Source: Streptomyces sp. Act143 (GTDB lineage: Bacteria; Actinomycetota; Actinomycetes; Streptomycetales; Streptomycetaceae). From it: a stretch of DNA of 64,000 nucleotides. Every line of letters starts with the position of its first letter. The stretch's first letter is position 1. Under the pieces are notes generated by a model. The model was not told where the DNA came from. It ran no database searches and worked only from the letters and a program-made list of their open reading frames with translations. The translations under genes and the position numbers were made by a program. The stretch is taken from NCBI RefSeq assembly GCF_003143935.1, contig NZ_QFRX01000001.1, positions 9,331,403 through 9,395,402 on the forward strand, given 5' to 3'. Below are positions 43,427-52,300 of this stretch, one piece after another.

Positions 43427-43640
43427 GGATGTGGCGCTGCGGTCCGGTCGCGGGCGGGTGTGGCGCTGCGGTCCCGGTCCCAGGCGGGCGACGCCATGCT
43501 CGTCTGTCTCCGGGGCGCGGTCTATTGCTCGTCTGTCTCCGGGGTGCGGTCTGCGCCTGTGCGTCACCGGGGTGTGGTCCGCGCTCGCCCGTCACCCGGC
43601 CCCGCTCCACGCTCGCCCGTCGCCGGAGCGCGGCGCCGCG
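43427..43640. repeat. Degenerate GC-rich repeats in the FUSC-lactonase gap
   Basis: Two copies of an approximately 30-bp unit (GTGGCGCTGCGGTC near 43431 and 43460) precede about five copies of an approximately 28-bp unit. The two best copies begin GCTCGTCTGTCTCCGGGG (43498 and 43527), with drifting copies up to about 43640. The 43297-43808 gap contains no gene. Confidence 0.7.
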
Positions 43641-43807
43641 CCCGCCCTTCACCGGCCCGCCGCCTCCCGTCCCCCGCCGCGCCTCAGAAACCCGGAAGCA
43701 CCCACCCCCGCGTACGCTGACCGCCCGACCTCCTCGCGTTCCCGCTCGTGCGCGCGCAGCGACACCGCTGCCGCGCCCCGCCGTGGCGGGGTGAAACCTT
43801 CGCCGGA

Positions 43808-43819
43808 TGGTCTAGACCG
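43808..43819. promoter_or_regulatory. DasR-like site (dre) before the lactonase gene
   Basis: TGGTCTAGACCG contains the perfect palindrome GGTCTAGACC. The DasR consensus core is TGGTCTAGACCA, so only the last base differs. It lies 46 bp before the lactonase GTG. DasR is the GntR-family N-acetylglucosamine regulator of Streptomyces. A putative GlcNAc kinase gene lies 2 kb downstream. Confidence 0.65.
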
Positions 43820-43864
43820 CTGCTACCGTCACCTCCAACGGCTCGGGACCGAGAGGGGACAGCG

Positions 43865-44896
43865 GTGGCAGACGGTGACGGACGGCAGCGGAGGGCCTTC
43901 ATCGGGTCGTTCACGGCGGCCGGAGGCCCCGGCATCGTGACGGCGGCGGTGGCCCCGGTAACCGGCGCGCTCACACTCCTGGGCAGCCTCGACGACCTCC
44001 CCGACCCCTCGTACCTGGCCCTGGCACCGGACGGGAACACGCTCTACGCGGTCAGCGAGACGGCCGAGGGCGCGGTGGCCGCCTACCGCGTCACCGGCAA
44101 GCGCCCCGAGCCCGCCGGACGCCCGGTACCGGTCGGCGCCGGCCCCACCCACCTCGGCCTCTACGACGGTCACGTGCTGACCGCCGACTACGGCTCCGGC
44201 AGCGTCACCGCCGTTCCGCTCCGCCCCGACGGCACCCTCGCCGGCCCCGCCTCCGGCGTCCTGCGGCACAGCGGCTCGGGCCCGCACACCCTGCGCCAGC
44301 AGGGCCCGCACGCCCACCAGGTGCAGGCCGACCCGAGCGGGCGGTGGGCCGTCAGCGTCGACCTCGGGACCGACTCGGTCCATGTGTGCACGCTGACCGA
44401 CGGAACGCCCCACCCGCACCGCACGATCGCCCTGCGCCCCGGCTCCGGCCCACGCCACCTCGCCTTCCACCCGGACGGCACGCACGCCTACGTCCTCAAC
44501 GAACTCACCCCGAGCCTCACCGTCTGCCGCTGGGACGCCGCGGAGGGCCTGCTGAAGCCGCTGACCGAGGTCCAGGTCCTGCCGGCCGCCCCGGCCGGGG
44601 ACGCCTACCCCTCCGGGGTCGTCGTCTCGCCCGACGGCCGCTTCGTGTGGACCGCCACCCGCGGCGAGGACGTCCTGTCCACGTTCGCCGTCACCGGGGA
44701 CGCGCTGCGGCTGGTCGCCACCGTGCCGTGCGGCGGCCACTGGCCGCGGGCGATCGCCGAGGCGGACGGGTTCCTGTACGCCGCCAACGAGCGCTCCGGC
44801 GACGTGACCTGGTTCGCCCTGGACCAGGAGACGGGCCTCCCGCGCCGGGCCGGTGCGGTACGGGTGCCCGCGGCATCCTGCGTGGTGTTCGCCTGA
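43865..44896 (+). CDS. Lactonase family beta-propeller (Pgl-like)
   Basis: 343-residue seven-bladed propeller of the lactonase (bacterial 6-phosphogluconolactonase, YbhE-like) family. Repeated blades show L-A-x-x-P-D-G-x-x-L-Y-A-V, as in PSYLALAPDGNTLYAVSE, HQVQADPSGRWAVSVDLG, RHLAFHPDGTHAYVLNE and SGVVVSPDGRFVWTATRG. No signal peptide is seen. Enzymatic activity is uncertain. GTG 43865 is preceded by GAGAGGGGAC. It appears controlled by the DasR-like site upstream. A strong terminator follows. Confidence 0.85.
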   Translation: MADGDGRQRRAFIGSFTAAGGPGIVTAAVAPVTGALTLLGSLDDLPDPSYLALAPDGNTLYAVSETAEGAVAAYRVTGKRPEPAGRPVPVGAGPTHLGLYDGHVLTADYGSGSVTAVPLRPDGTLAGPASGVLRHSGSGPHTLRQQGPHAHQVQADPSGRWAVSVDLGTDSVHVCTLTDGTPHPHRTIALRPGSGPRHLAFHPDGTHAYVLNELTPSLTVCRWDAAEGLLKPLTEVQVLPAAPAGDAYPSGVVVSPDGRFVWTATRGEDVLSTFAVTGDALRLVATVPCGGHWPRAIAEADGFLYAANERSGDVTWFALDQETGLPRRAGAVRVPAASCVVFA

Positions 44897-44954
44897 GGCC
44901 CCAGGCCCCAGGCAGCAGGCCCCCGCCCGCCGCCCCCACCTGGGCGTCCCGCAT

Positions 44955-44996
44955 GCCGAAGGGCCCGCCTCCCGTGCCGGGAGCGGGCCCTTCGGC
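44955..44996. terminator. Bidirectional terminator between lactonase and CbiX-like genes
   Basis: 14-bp perfect stem: GCCGAAGGGCCCGC (44955-44968) and its complement (44983-44996), with a 14-nt loop. It lies between convergent genes. Confidence 0.85.
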
Positions 44997-45023
44997 GGTG
45001 CCTGCGTCTGTCGTGCGCGCGCC

Positions 45024-45944
45024 TCAGCGCGTCGGAGCGCCCTGCGGCTGCTGCGGGGCGATGCCCAGCGCCGTCGTGTACTTCGCCAGCGCGAGCTTGC
45101 CGATCGCCGGGTAGGGGCCGAGCGCCTCGGCGGCGGAGCAGCCCGCCTCCTTGGCCGCCTCCTCGATCAGGCCCGGGTCGATCTCCGGCCCTATCAGGTA
45201 CGGCGCCAGCGCCAGCTGCTGCGAACCCGAGGCCCGCAGCTGCTCGGCCACGGAGGCGATCGAACCCTCCTGGTCGAGGGCCGCCGCCATCACCGGCACG
45301 GCGAGGCGCGCGGCGAGCAGCATGCCGGTGATCCCGGCCGCCTGTACCGCCTCGTCACCGCCCACGGAGGCCAGGATGATGCCGTCCGCGGCGGTCGCCA
45401 CGGTGAACAGCCGGGCCCGGTCGGCACGGGCCAGACCGGCCTCGGAGAGCCGCACGTGCAGCGCCTCGGCGAGCAGCGGGTGCGGGCCGAGCACATCGGT
45501 CAGGTCGGCCGCGACACGGCTGTCCATCACGGCCTGGCGGACCACCCGCAGCAGCGCGCTGTCCGGACCGGCCAGCAGCGGCACGACGACGGCGACGGGG
45601 CCCTCGGGCTCCTTGACCTCGACCCCCGCGGCCTTGGCCTGCTCGTAGCGGGCGGTGCGCTCCTCGGCGGCGTGCGTGAGCACGGTCTGGAGCGTGGGGA
45701 ACTCCGCGTCGTCCCCGTCGAGGTAGCCGATGCGCGCGTCGAGGCCGGGGAGCTCGGAGCGGGCGATGCTCACGACCTCCTCGGCGAGGCCGCGCGTGGC
45801 GGCGCTCGGCGTGCCCGGTACCGCGAGGACGAGCGCGGGCGCGCCCTCGGGAGCCGCCAGCGGCTCGGGACGGCGGTGCCGTCCGGGCTGGCGGGGGCGC
45901 GGCATTCGTACTGGCAGGCCGGCGGGCCCAGTGGGGGAGCTCAT
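45024..45944 (-). CDS. CbiX/sirohydrochlorin chelatase-like protein, probably degenerate
   Basis: 306-residue protein with two CbiX-type halves. The N-terminal strand reads LVLAVPGTPSAATRGLAEEV where active chelatases have a metal-binding His (SHGT or AHGS); here VPGT replaces it. The C-terminal half has LAPYLIGPEIDPGLIEEAA and ALGPYPAIGKLALAKYTTAL. It may therefore bind a tetrapyrrole without inserting metal, or have another function. A Pro/Arg-rich N-terminus of about 35 residues precedes the domain. It is monocistronic between two convergent or distant genes. Confidence 0.78.
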   Translation of the reverse strand: MSSPTGPAGLPVRMPRPRQPGRHRRPEPLAAPEGAPALVLAVPGTPSAATRGLAEEVVSIARSELPGLDARIGYLDGDDAEFPTLQTVLTHAAEERTARYEQAKAAGVEVKEPEGPVAVVVPLLAGPDSALLRVVRQAVMDSRVAADLTDVLGPHPLLAEALHVRLSEAGLARADRARLFTVATAADGIILASVGGDEAVQAAGITGMLLAARLAVPVMAAALDQEGSIASVAEQLRASGSQQLALAPYLIGPEIDPGLIEEAAKEAGCSAAEALGPYPAIGKLALAKYTTALGIAPQQPQGAPTR

Positions 45945-46063
45945 GGCGCCGCATGTTACTGGCTAACTGGGCTTCCCTGTTCGGGGAGGGTGCAGGTGAG
46001 CGGTATCCGTCCGGTTTTGTCTGATGAGTTACGTACGGATCGGAAGCGGGCGCCGTGTCGGGA

Positions 46064-47053
46064 TCAGTCGCCCGTTCCGGTCGTCACGTGCACCATCGAC
46101 GCATCACTCGGCAGAGTGAGCGCCCCGGTCGCCAGGTCCGTCGCGATCCGCACCGCACCCTGCAAGGGGTCCCCGGCGGCCGTGACCCGGCGCGCGTGCG
46201 GCAGGCGTTTGGCCAACTCCTCCTCCAGGGGTACGAGGAGCGGGGCGCCCATCTTGAACAGCCCACCGGTGACCGCCACATGCGGTTCTCCGGTCGGCGG
46301 GCAGACCGCGGCGGCCGACTCGGCCATGTGGCGGGCCGCCGCGTGCAGGATGCCGGCGGCCACCGGGTCGCCGTCCGCGCAGGCGGCGACATGCGGCGCG
46401 AACGAGGCGAGGACGGCGGGCCGGTCGGGGCGCGGATAGAGCCGTCCCGGCAGCCCGGGCATGGGGCCGAACTCGCCCTCGGCGCGGGCCAGCAGCCCGG
46501 CGGAACCACCCTCTCGCCCGTCGTACGCCCGCAGGGCCGCCTCCAGCCCCGCCCGGCCGATCCAGGCACCGCCGCCGCAGTCGCCCAGCAGATGACCCCA
46601 GCCGTCCGCGCGACGCCAGCCCGTCAGATCCGTGCCCACGGCGATGAGTCCCGTACCGCCCGCGACCACGGCGCCCGGCCGCGGCCCGAGGGCGCCGACA
46701 TAGGCGGTGACGGCGTCGGCGGCGAGCACGAGCGACACGACCCCGAACTCTCGCCGCAGCGCGCCCGGGAGTTCGGCGCGCAGGCCGTCACCGAGGCTGG
46801 ACAGCCCGGCGGCCCCGACCACGGCCGTGCCCGGCCGGGCCACCCCCGTCTCGGCGGCCAACTCGCGCACCATCGGTACCAGTTGTTCCATCAGATGCGC
46901 GGCGTCGATGCCCCGCGCACCGGTCCGCACCGGCATCCGTGACTCCCGCACCCCCAGCACACCGCGCTCCGCCGTGCCGACGACGGCCCGCAGGCCGGAG
47001 CCGCCCGAGTCGACGGCGAGGATTCCGTGGGCGCCCGCGCCTGTGCCCGTCAC
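46064..47053 (-). CDS. nagK: BadF/BadG-type ATPase, putative N-acetylglucosamine kinase
   Basis: 329-residue member of the actin/Hsp70 ATPase superfamily, BadF/BadG/BcrA/BcrD type, to which eukaryotic-type GlcNAc kinases belong. Features: phosphate 1 loop LAVDSGGSGLRAVVG, VVAGGTGLIAVG (adenosine/phosphate 2), WGHLLGDCGGGAWIGRAGLEAALRAYDG, and VAVTGGLFKMG. It should phosphorylate GlcNAc or a related amino sugar. GTG 47053 overlaps the ung stop (GTGA), so the two are cotranslated. Two DasR-like sites elsewhere in the window make amino sugar use attractive. Confidence 0.78.
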   Translation of the reverse strand: MTGTGAGAHGILAVDSGGSGLRAVVGTAERGVLGVRESRMPVRTGARGIDAAHLMEQLVPMVRELAAETGVARPGTAVVGAAGLSSLGDGLRAELPGALRREFGVVSLVLAADAVTAYVGALGPRPGAVVAGGTGLIAVGTDLTGWRRADGWGHLLGDCGGGAWIGRAGLEAALRAYDGREGGSAGLLARAEGEFGPMPGLPGRLYPRPDRPAVLASFAPHVAACADGDPVAAGILHAAARHMAESAAAVCPPTGEPHVAVTGGLFKMGAPLLVPLEEELAKRLPHARRVTAAGDPLQGAVRIATDLATGALTLPSDASMVHVTTGTGD

Positions 47054-47736
47054 GGCAGGCGCCAGTCCACCGGTTGCCCTCCCTGCCGGACCAGCAGGTC
47101 GTTGGCGCGGCTGAAGGGACGCGAGCCGAAGAAGCCGCGGTCCGCCGACATGGGGGAGGGGTGGGCCGACTCCACGGACGGCAGGTCGCCGAGGAGCGGA
47201 CGCAGATTGCGGGCGTCGCGGCCCCAGAGAATCGACACCAGCGGCTTGCCCCGCCCGGCGAGCGCCCGTATCGCCTGCTCGGTGACCTCCTCCCAGCCCT
47301 TGCCCCGGTGTGCGCCCGGCTTGCGCGGGGCGGTGGTGAGCGCTCTGTTGAGCAGCAGCACGCCCTGCTGGGTCCATGGCGTCAGATCGCCGTTGGAGGG
47401 CTGGGGCAGACCCAGGTCGGTGTTCAACTCGCGGTAGATGTTGATCAGGCTGCCGGGCAGCGGACGCACCTCCGGCGCGACCGAGAACGACAACCCCACC
47501 GCGTGTCCGGGCGTCGGGTAGGGATCCTGTCCGACGATCAGGACGCGAACCTCGTCGAAGGGCTGCTGGAAGGCCCGCAGGACGTTGGGCCCGGCCGGGA
47601 GATAGGTGCGTCCCGCGGCGATCTCCGTGCGCAGGAAGTCGCCCATCTCGGCGATCCGTCCGGCGACGGGTTCCAGGGCCTTCGCCCAGCCCGGTTCGAC
47701 GATTTCATGCAAGGGTCGTGGTGCCACGGGCGTCAC
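47050..47736 (-). CDS. ung: Uracil-DNA glycosylase, family 1
   Basis: 228-residue DNA repair enzyme removing uracil. Family 1 signatures: GQDPYPTPGHAVGLSFS (motif with catalytic Asp), LLLNRALTTAPRKPGAH, ILWGRDARNL and SAHPSPMSADRGFFGSRPFS (His motif). Length is normal. It is first in a two-gene unit with nagK and overlaps it by 4 nt. Confidence 0.96.
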   Translation of the reverse strand: MTPVAPRPLHEIVEPGWAKALEPVAGRIAEMGDFLRTEIAAGRTYLPAGPNVLRAFQQPFDEVRVLIVGQDPYPTPGHAVGLSFSVAPEVRPLPGSLINIYRELNTDLGLPQPSNGDLTPWTQQGVLLLNRALTTAPRKPGAHRGKGWEEVTEQAIRALAGRGKPLVSILWGRDARNLRPLLGDLPSVESAHPSPMSADRGFFGSRPFSRANDLLVRQGGQPVDWRLP

Positions 47737-47800
47737 CCTACTGCCGTACGGGCAGCGGCGATCAACCGGTGGCCAAGGCCCGGCGGTCCCCCCTCGTGGC

Positions 47801-48886
47801 TCATCCGATCACCGCGGCCCGCACACACAGCACGTCCGGCAGATGAGCGGCCAACTGCTGCCAGGTGTCACCGTCGTCGGCCGAGGCGAACACCTCTCCG
47901 TTGCGGTTGCCGAAGTACACGCCGGCCGGGTCCGCGTCATCGGTGCAGAGCGCGTCGCGCAGCACGGTGCCGTAGTGGTCGCCCTGCGGCAGTCCCGCGG
48001 ACAGCGGCTCCCAGCTCTTGCCCGCGTCCGTCGTACGGAACACCCGGCACCGGCGGTCGGCGGGCACGCGGTCCGCGTCGGCGTTGATCGGGAAGACGTA
48101 CGCCGTGTCGCCGCGGCGCGGGTGGGTGGCCATCGCGAAGCCGAAGGTGGACGGCAGACCTTCACCGATGTCGGTCCAGTGCGCGCCCGCGTCGTCACTG
48201 CGGTAGACGCCCCAGTGATTCTGCAGATACAGCCGGTCGGGCGTGGCCGGGTCCTGGGCGACCTTGTGCACGCACTGGCCGAACTCCGGGTCGGGATCGG
48301 GCAGGAACACCGCGGAGACACCGGAGTTGGAGGGCGCCCAGCTCGCGCCGCCGTCGGACGTCCGGAACACCCCGGCCGTCGACACGGCGACCGTGACGGC
48401 CCCGGGATCGCGCTTGTCGGTGACCACCGTGTGCAGCCCCTCCCCGCCGCCGCCCGGCACCCACTTGGACCGGGTCGGGTGCTCCCACAGCGGACGGACC
48501 AGCGTGAACGACTCCCCACGGTCCTCGGAGCGGTACAGCGCGGCCGGTTCCGTGCCCGCGTACACCACGTCCGGTTCCGCGGCCGCCGGATGCAGCTGCC
48601 ACACCCGCTCCAGTGAAGCCCCGGTGTCCTTGGGGAACTTGACGGCGGGCTGAGCCGGTTCGGTCCAGGTGCGGCCGAGATCGTCGGAGTGGAACACCGA
48701 CGGCCCCCAGTGCGCACTGTCGCCGCCCGCGAGCAGCCGCGGCCGCTCGCTCCGGGTGTCGATCGCCACCGAGTACACGGCCTGCGCGTTGAAATACGGA
48801 CTCTCGTCGAACTCCCAGGTGCCACCCCGCCTGCGTCCGATGAACAGGCCCTTGCGGGTCCCTACGGCGAGCAGTACTTCGGCCAT
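47801..48886 (-). CDS. BNR/sialidase-like beta-propeller protein
   Basis: 361-residue protein of WD40/YCF48/exo-sialidase-type propellers. Repeated Asp-box-like motifs are seen: SDDLGRTW, SEDRGESF, SDGGASW, SDDAGAHW, TTDAGKSW, ADDGDTW. No signal peptide is visible, so it is probably cytosolic. It lacks catalytic sialidase residues identifiable by eye, so no enzyme is assigned. ATG 48886 (MAEVLLAVGTRKGLFIG) is the natural start. Confidence 0.83.
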   Translation of the reverse strand: MAEVLLAVGTRKGLFIGRRRGGTWEFDESPYFNAQAVYSVAIDTRSERPRLLAGGDSAHWGPSVFHSDDLGRTWTEPAQPAVKFPKDTGASLERVWQLHPAAAEPDVVYAGTEPAALYRSEDRGESFTLVRPLWEHPTRSKWVPGGGGEGLHTVVTDKRDPGAVTVAVSTAGVFRTSDGGASWAPSNSGVSAVFLPDPDPEFGQCVHKVAQDPATPDRLYLQNHWGVYRSDDAGAHWTDIGEGLPSTFGFAMATHPRRGDTAYVFPINADADRVPADRRCRVFRTTDAGKSWEPLSAGLPQGDHYGTVLRDALCTDDADPAGVYFGNRNGEVFASADDGDTWQQLAAHLPDVLCVRAAVIG

Positions 48887-49168
48887 GCCGGCCACCTCCG
48901 CGACGTCGTCGTCCCAGATATGTCTCAGATATCGGCCAGTCTGCACCCAGCCACTGACAGTCACCCCTGGAATGGGCTCCGCCGCAGGTCAGGGCGGTGA
49001 TGGTAGCTCGTGCCGGCGATCCGTGGGCCGCTTTCGCGAAGACCGGGCCGAGTGCGCGGGGTGCGTGCGACGGTCGGGTCGGGGCATTCGCCGTGAGTAC
49101 CTCGGAGGCGATCCCCGTATGGAAGGGCGGCCCGGCATGTTCGTGCGTTCATGAGGAGGAAGCCTTCG

Positions 49169-49753
49169 ATGGCGTTCCGTGGACCGAAGGTGTGGCTGTG
49201 GCGTTGGCGGCGCAATCCGCTGCGGCGTCGCGCCGACAAGGTGGAGGCCTGGCTCGTGCTCGGTGCCTGGCTGCTCACCGTCCTCGCGGGAGTGTCCGCC
49301 GGACTGGCGGCGAGCCGGTCCGTCGAGGGCACCCTCGCCCGGGAGCGCGTCGAGTGGCGGCAGGTGGAGGCCCTGCTCGTGGCGAAGGCGCCCGGCACCT
49401 TCGCCGGACAGACCGGGACCGCGAGCAGCGACCAGGTGTGGGCGAAGGTGCGCTGGGCGGCCCCCGACGGCTCCTCGCGCACCGGTCAGGTGCGCGTCCG
49501 TCCCGGCAGCGCCGCCGGCACCCCGGTCGCCGTCTGGACCGACACGGAGGGCCGCCTCGTCACCCGCCCCGCCACCGCGGCCCAGGCCCACCTGCGGGCC
49601 GCGCTGATCGGGGCCCTCGTGGGCGTGAGCGCGGCGATCGTGCCGTTCGTCGCCGGCCGCACGCTCTGCGGACGCCTGGAACGCCGACGGATCGACCAGT
49701 GGGACGCGGAGTGGGCACGGTTCGGACAGCAACGGGGACGGACGGCGGGCTGA
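49169..49753 (+). CDS. Rv1733c-like membrane protein
   Basis: 194-residue protein with an N-terminal basic segment (WRWRRNPLRRRADKVEAW), a first helix (LVLGAWLLTVLAGVSAGLAA), an exposed region of about 100 residues and a second helix near the C-terminus (ALIGALVGVSAAIVPFVAG). This is the pattern of the actinobacterial Rv1733c family; function unknown. ATG 49169 has GAGGAGGA at 49154-49161. An in-frame ATG at 49151 would lie upstream of this SD. Confidence 0.85.
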   Translation: MAFRGPKVWLWRWRRNPLRRRADKVEAWLVLGAWLLTVLAGVSAGLAASRSVEGTLARERVEWRQVEALLVAKAPGTFAGQTGTASSDQVWAKVRWAAPDGSSRTGQVRVRPGSAAGTPVAVWTDTEGRLVTRPATAAQAHLRAALIGALVGVSAAIVPFVAGRTLCGRLERRRIDQWDAEWARFGQQRGRTAG

Positions 49754-49839
49754 GCCGCGGGCGCCCGCGGCACACCACAGGCGGTGCGGCGCGCGCACGG
49801 CACGCGCCCGAGGTGCCGCCGGCTTGCCGCGACGCCTTG

Positions 49840-49950
49840 GGTGCGTGCCGTGCAGGCGGCGCGCCACCTTCGGTGTGAGCCGCGAGCTCGCCGCGCCACC
49901 CTCGGTGTGAGCCGTGCGCGTGCCGCGCCACCCTCGGTGCGTGCCGCGGG
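49840..49950. repeat. 32-bp tandem repeat array after the Rv1733c-like gene
   Basis: Three full 32-bp units start at 49840, 49872 and 49904 (GGTGTGAGCCG... ending GCGCCACCCTC) and a partial fourth at 49936. Weaker related copies extend leftward to about 49780. It lies between convergent genes; the gap 49754-49973 has no gene. Confidence 0.8.
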
Positions 49951-49973
49951 CGCCCCGTTGATGCCCTCGGCGG

Positions 49974-51989
49974 TCAGTCGGTGCCGTGCGCGAGTACCTC
50001 CCGGCAGGTTCGCAGCAGCCGCTCGTCGGAGAGGATCGCCAGGGGTGCGTACCCCTCGGACGGGGCCGTGTGCCGCTGCGGGGCGGCAAGCTCCGCCCGG
50101 AGCAGGTCGTGCAGCGGCGCGCCCGTCGGCCCCATGGCCGCGACGCACTCGGCGACGGGCTGCCGGAGGGCCGGTGTCCCCGTCCAGGCGTCGCGCAGCA
50201 GCGGAACCACCAGGTCCGCCTCCCGCTCGCCGCCGATCCGCCACAGGGCACACGCCGCCGTTGTCCGCCCCCATACGTTCGGCTGCCCGGCCAGGCGCCG
50301 GAGCCCGGCGACCGCCGGCGTGCCCGCCGCCCCGAGACGGGCCAGCACCTCGGCCGCACCCCGCTGCGCGACGACGTCGCCGTCGGCCGTCAGCAGCACG
50401 CGGAGGACCGCATCGGCGTCAGCCGCCAGCGTCCAGAGCGCCGCCGCCGCCTCGACCGCGTTCTCCCCGTCCAACAGCCCCCGCACCACGGGGATCGCCT
50501 CCACGGCCGCGGCGCCGAACGCGCCGAGCGCGCGCAGGGCCGCACCGATGACGACGGACCGCATCCGGTGCTCCGGCAGACCGGCCGGCAACCGCAGGAT
50601 CAGCGGCACGCTCTCCGTGTCGCCCAGCTCCGCGAGCGCCGACAGCAGCGCCACCGCGCGGTTGTGCACGTCGGGAGCGTCGAGGGCAAGGCCCGCGAGA
50701 CTGTCCCGCAGCGCGGGGGCCAGCGGCGCGGCGGCCGCCCCCAGGTGGACCACGACCTGCCCCAGGTCATAGGGAGCGCCTGGGACGGCAAGGAGTTCCG
50801 CCAGGACCGGCACCGCGCGCGGATCGCCGCTTCTGGCCAGTGCGCGGAGCGGATCGCCCAGGGTCGGAGCGCCGTGCTCCCAGCGCCGCACCCACAGGTC
50901 GGGGCGGGACGTCACCAGGGCGTGCAGATCGTCGGAGGCGGGCGCGGCCAGGTGGTGGAGGTCCTCCAGGACCGAGGTCGCGGCATGCCGCAACTGGTCC
51001 TCCTCTGCAGCCAGTTGGGCGCCGATGAGGGCAACGGACGTGCTGTAGTCGGCCCGCCAGTCGCGGAACAGGCTCGCGGACATCCACAGCGCGTTGCACC
51101 GGTCGGTCGGGTCCGCGCTCGTCAACTGCCCGTTCAGCAGGGCGATCCGGTCGGTCACCCGGCCGCCGAGCGAGGTGTGCAGCGTCCGCAGCAGCTGGGA
51201 ACCCTCCTCGTCCGACGGGCGCAGTCGACGCAGCCGGCCGACCAGCGTGTTCGTGTCCGGACGGCCGGGTTCGCACACGGGGCCGCGGCGGTGCTCGGAA
51301 CGCTCCCGCAGCAGTCCGACGACCGTGCCCACCAGGTCGGCGGGCAGCCGGTCCGGTGCGCAGCCCGCCAACTGCCCCAGCGCGGCCAGTCGTTGACCGG
51401 GGCCGTGGGGTGCGGCACCGAGGGCCGTGAGAAGCTCCACCGCCTCCGCCGCGGGTCCGGGACGGCGGCGGGCCAGGAAGCCGAGGGCCTCGGTCAGCGC
51501 GAGCAGGACCCGGTCGTCCCGCTCCACCGCGATCCGCTCGCGCAGCAGACCGAGCACCCGCTCCGGCCGGTCGAGGAACCGCACGACGGCGCCGGCGGCG
51601 GTCCGGCGTACCCCGGGGTCCGGGTCCCCGGTCAGCCGGGCGAAGGCCTCTGCGCCGGCACGGACCGCTACCCGCGCCATGGCGTAACGTCCGTCCGGGC
51701 CTTCGTACGCCTCCCCGTCGCCGCCGATGCTGGCGAGGAGTTCCACGATTCCGCCCCGCTCGCGCACCTCTTCGCGCTCGGCGAGCGCGAAGAGAAACGG
51801 AACGCAGGCGAGCGTCGAGTCGTACACATCCCCCTGGTGGTGCACGGCGCCGTACATCCCGTCGAGCGCGATCTCCCGCTCGGCGGGGTCCGCGGAGGCC
51901 AGCCCCCGCAGGAGGCCGGGAACGTCCTCCGCGCTCCCGTAGGCATGCCGCATCGAAGCCCAGTCGACCTCGTCGATCCCCGTGAACAC
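49974..51989 (-). CDS. HEAT/armadillo-like repeat protein
   Basis: 671-residue all-helical protein. Repeats carry patterns such as DPDPGVRRTAAGAVVRFL, AVPVLAELLAVPGAPYDLGQVV, VVAQRGAAEVLARLGAAGTPAVAGL and NVWGRTTAACALWRIGG. No enzymatic motif or membrane segment is seen. The GTG at 51989 has GGGAGGG upstream and a natural N-terminus (FTGIDEVDWASMRHAYG). Probably a scaffold or interaction protein. Confidence 0.82.
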   Translation of the reverse strand: MFTGIDEVDWASMRHAYGSAEDVPGLLRGLASADPAEREIALDGMYGAVHHQGDVYDSTLACVPFLFALAEREEVRERGGIVELLASIGGDGEAYEGPDGRYAMARVAVRAGAEAFARLTGDPDPGVRRTAAGAVVRFLDRPERVLGLLRERIAVERDDRVLLALTEALGFLARRRPGPAAEAVELLTALGAAPHGPGQRLAALGQLAGCAPDRLPADLVGTVVGLLRERSEHRRGPVCEPGRPDTNTLVGRLRRLRPSDEEGSQLLRTLHTSLGGRVTDRIALLNGQLTSADPTDRCNALWMSASLFRDWRADYSTSVALIGAQLAAEEDQLRHAATSVLEDLHHLAAPASDDLHALVTSRPDLWVRRWEHGAPTLGDPLRALARSGDPRAVPVLAELLAVPGAPYDLGQVVVHLGAAAAPLAPALRDSLAGLALDAPDVHNRAVALLSALAELGDTESVPLILRLPAGLPEHRMRSVVIGAALRALGAFGAAAVEAIPVVRGLLDGENAVEAAAALWTLAADADAVLRVLLTADGDVVAQRGAAEVLARLGAAGTPAVAGLRRLAGQPNVWGRTTAACALWRIGGEREADLVVPLLRDAWTGTPALRQPVAECVAAMGPTGAPLHDLLRAELAAPQRHTAPSEGYAPLAILSDERLLRTCREVLAHGTD

Positions 51990-52185
51990 GCTGCCCTCCC
52001 CAGGCGTAGTGCCAAGTGATCCCGAGTCTGCACCACGGCACTGACAACGAAGAGGAATCACAGGGTGACGGTCTGTCGGCCATGCCGACATTGGCCGATC
52101 AACGGCTCCCGGCAGTCGGCCGAGGACGCGCGATCAGCCGGGAACACGCAATGAATCGCGAGGTCGTGCGCTCGGCAGGGAACAC

Positions 52186-52293
52186 GGGAACACGCGATCA
52201 GCCAAGAACTGGCGGTCAGTCGAGAACACGGGATCAGCCGAGAACTGGCGATCAGCCAGGAACACGCGATCAAGCAAGGGCGTGCACTCAGCG
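52186..52293. repeat. 18-bp tandem repeat array upstream of the acyl-CoA dehydrogenase 3' end
   Basis: Six 18-bp units between 52186 and 52293, built on GAGAAC(A/T)(C/G)G(C/G)GATCAGCC. Units 1-5 are clear; unit 6 has drifted. Scattered similar pieces (GCGATCAGCCGGGAACACG) occur from about 52130. The gap 52020-52300 holds no other feature. Confidence 0.85.
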
Positions 52294-52300
52294 AGGCCGG

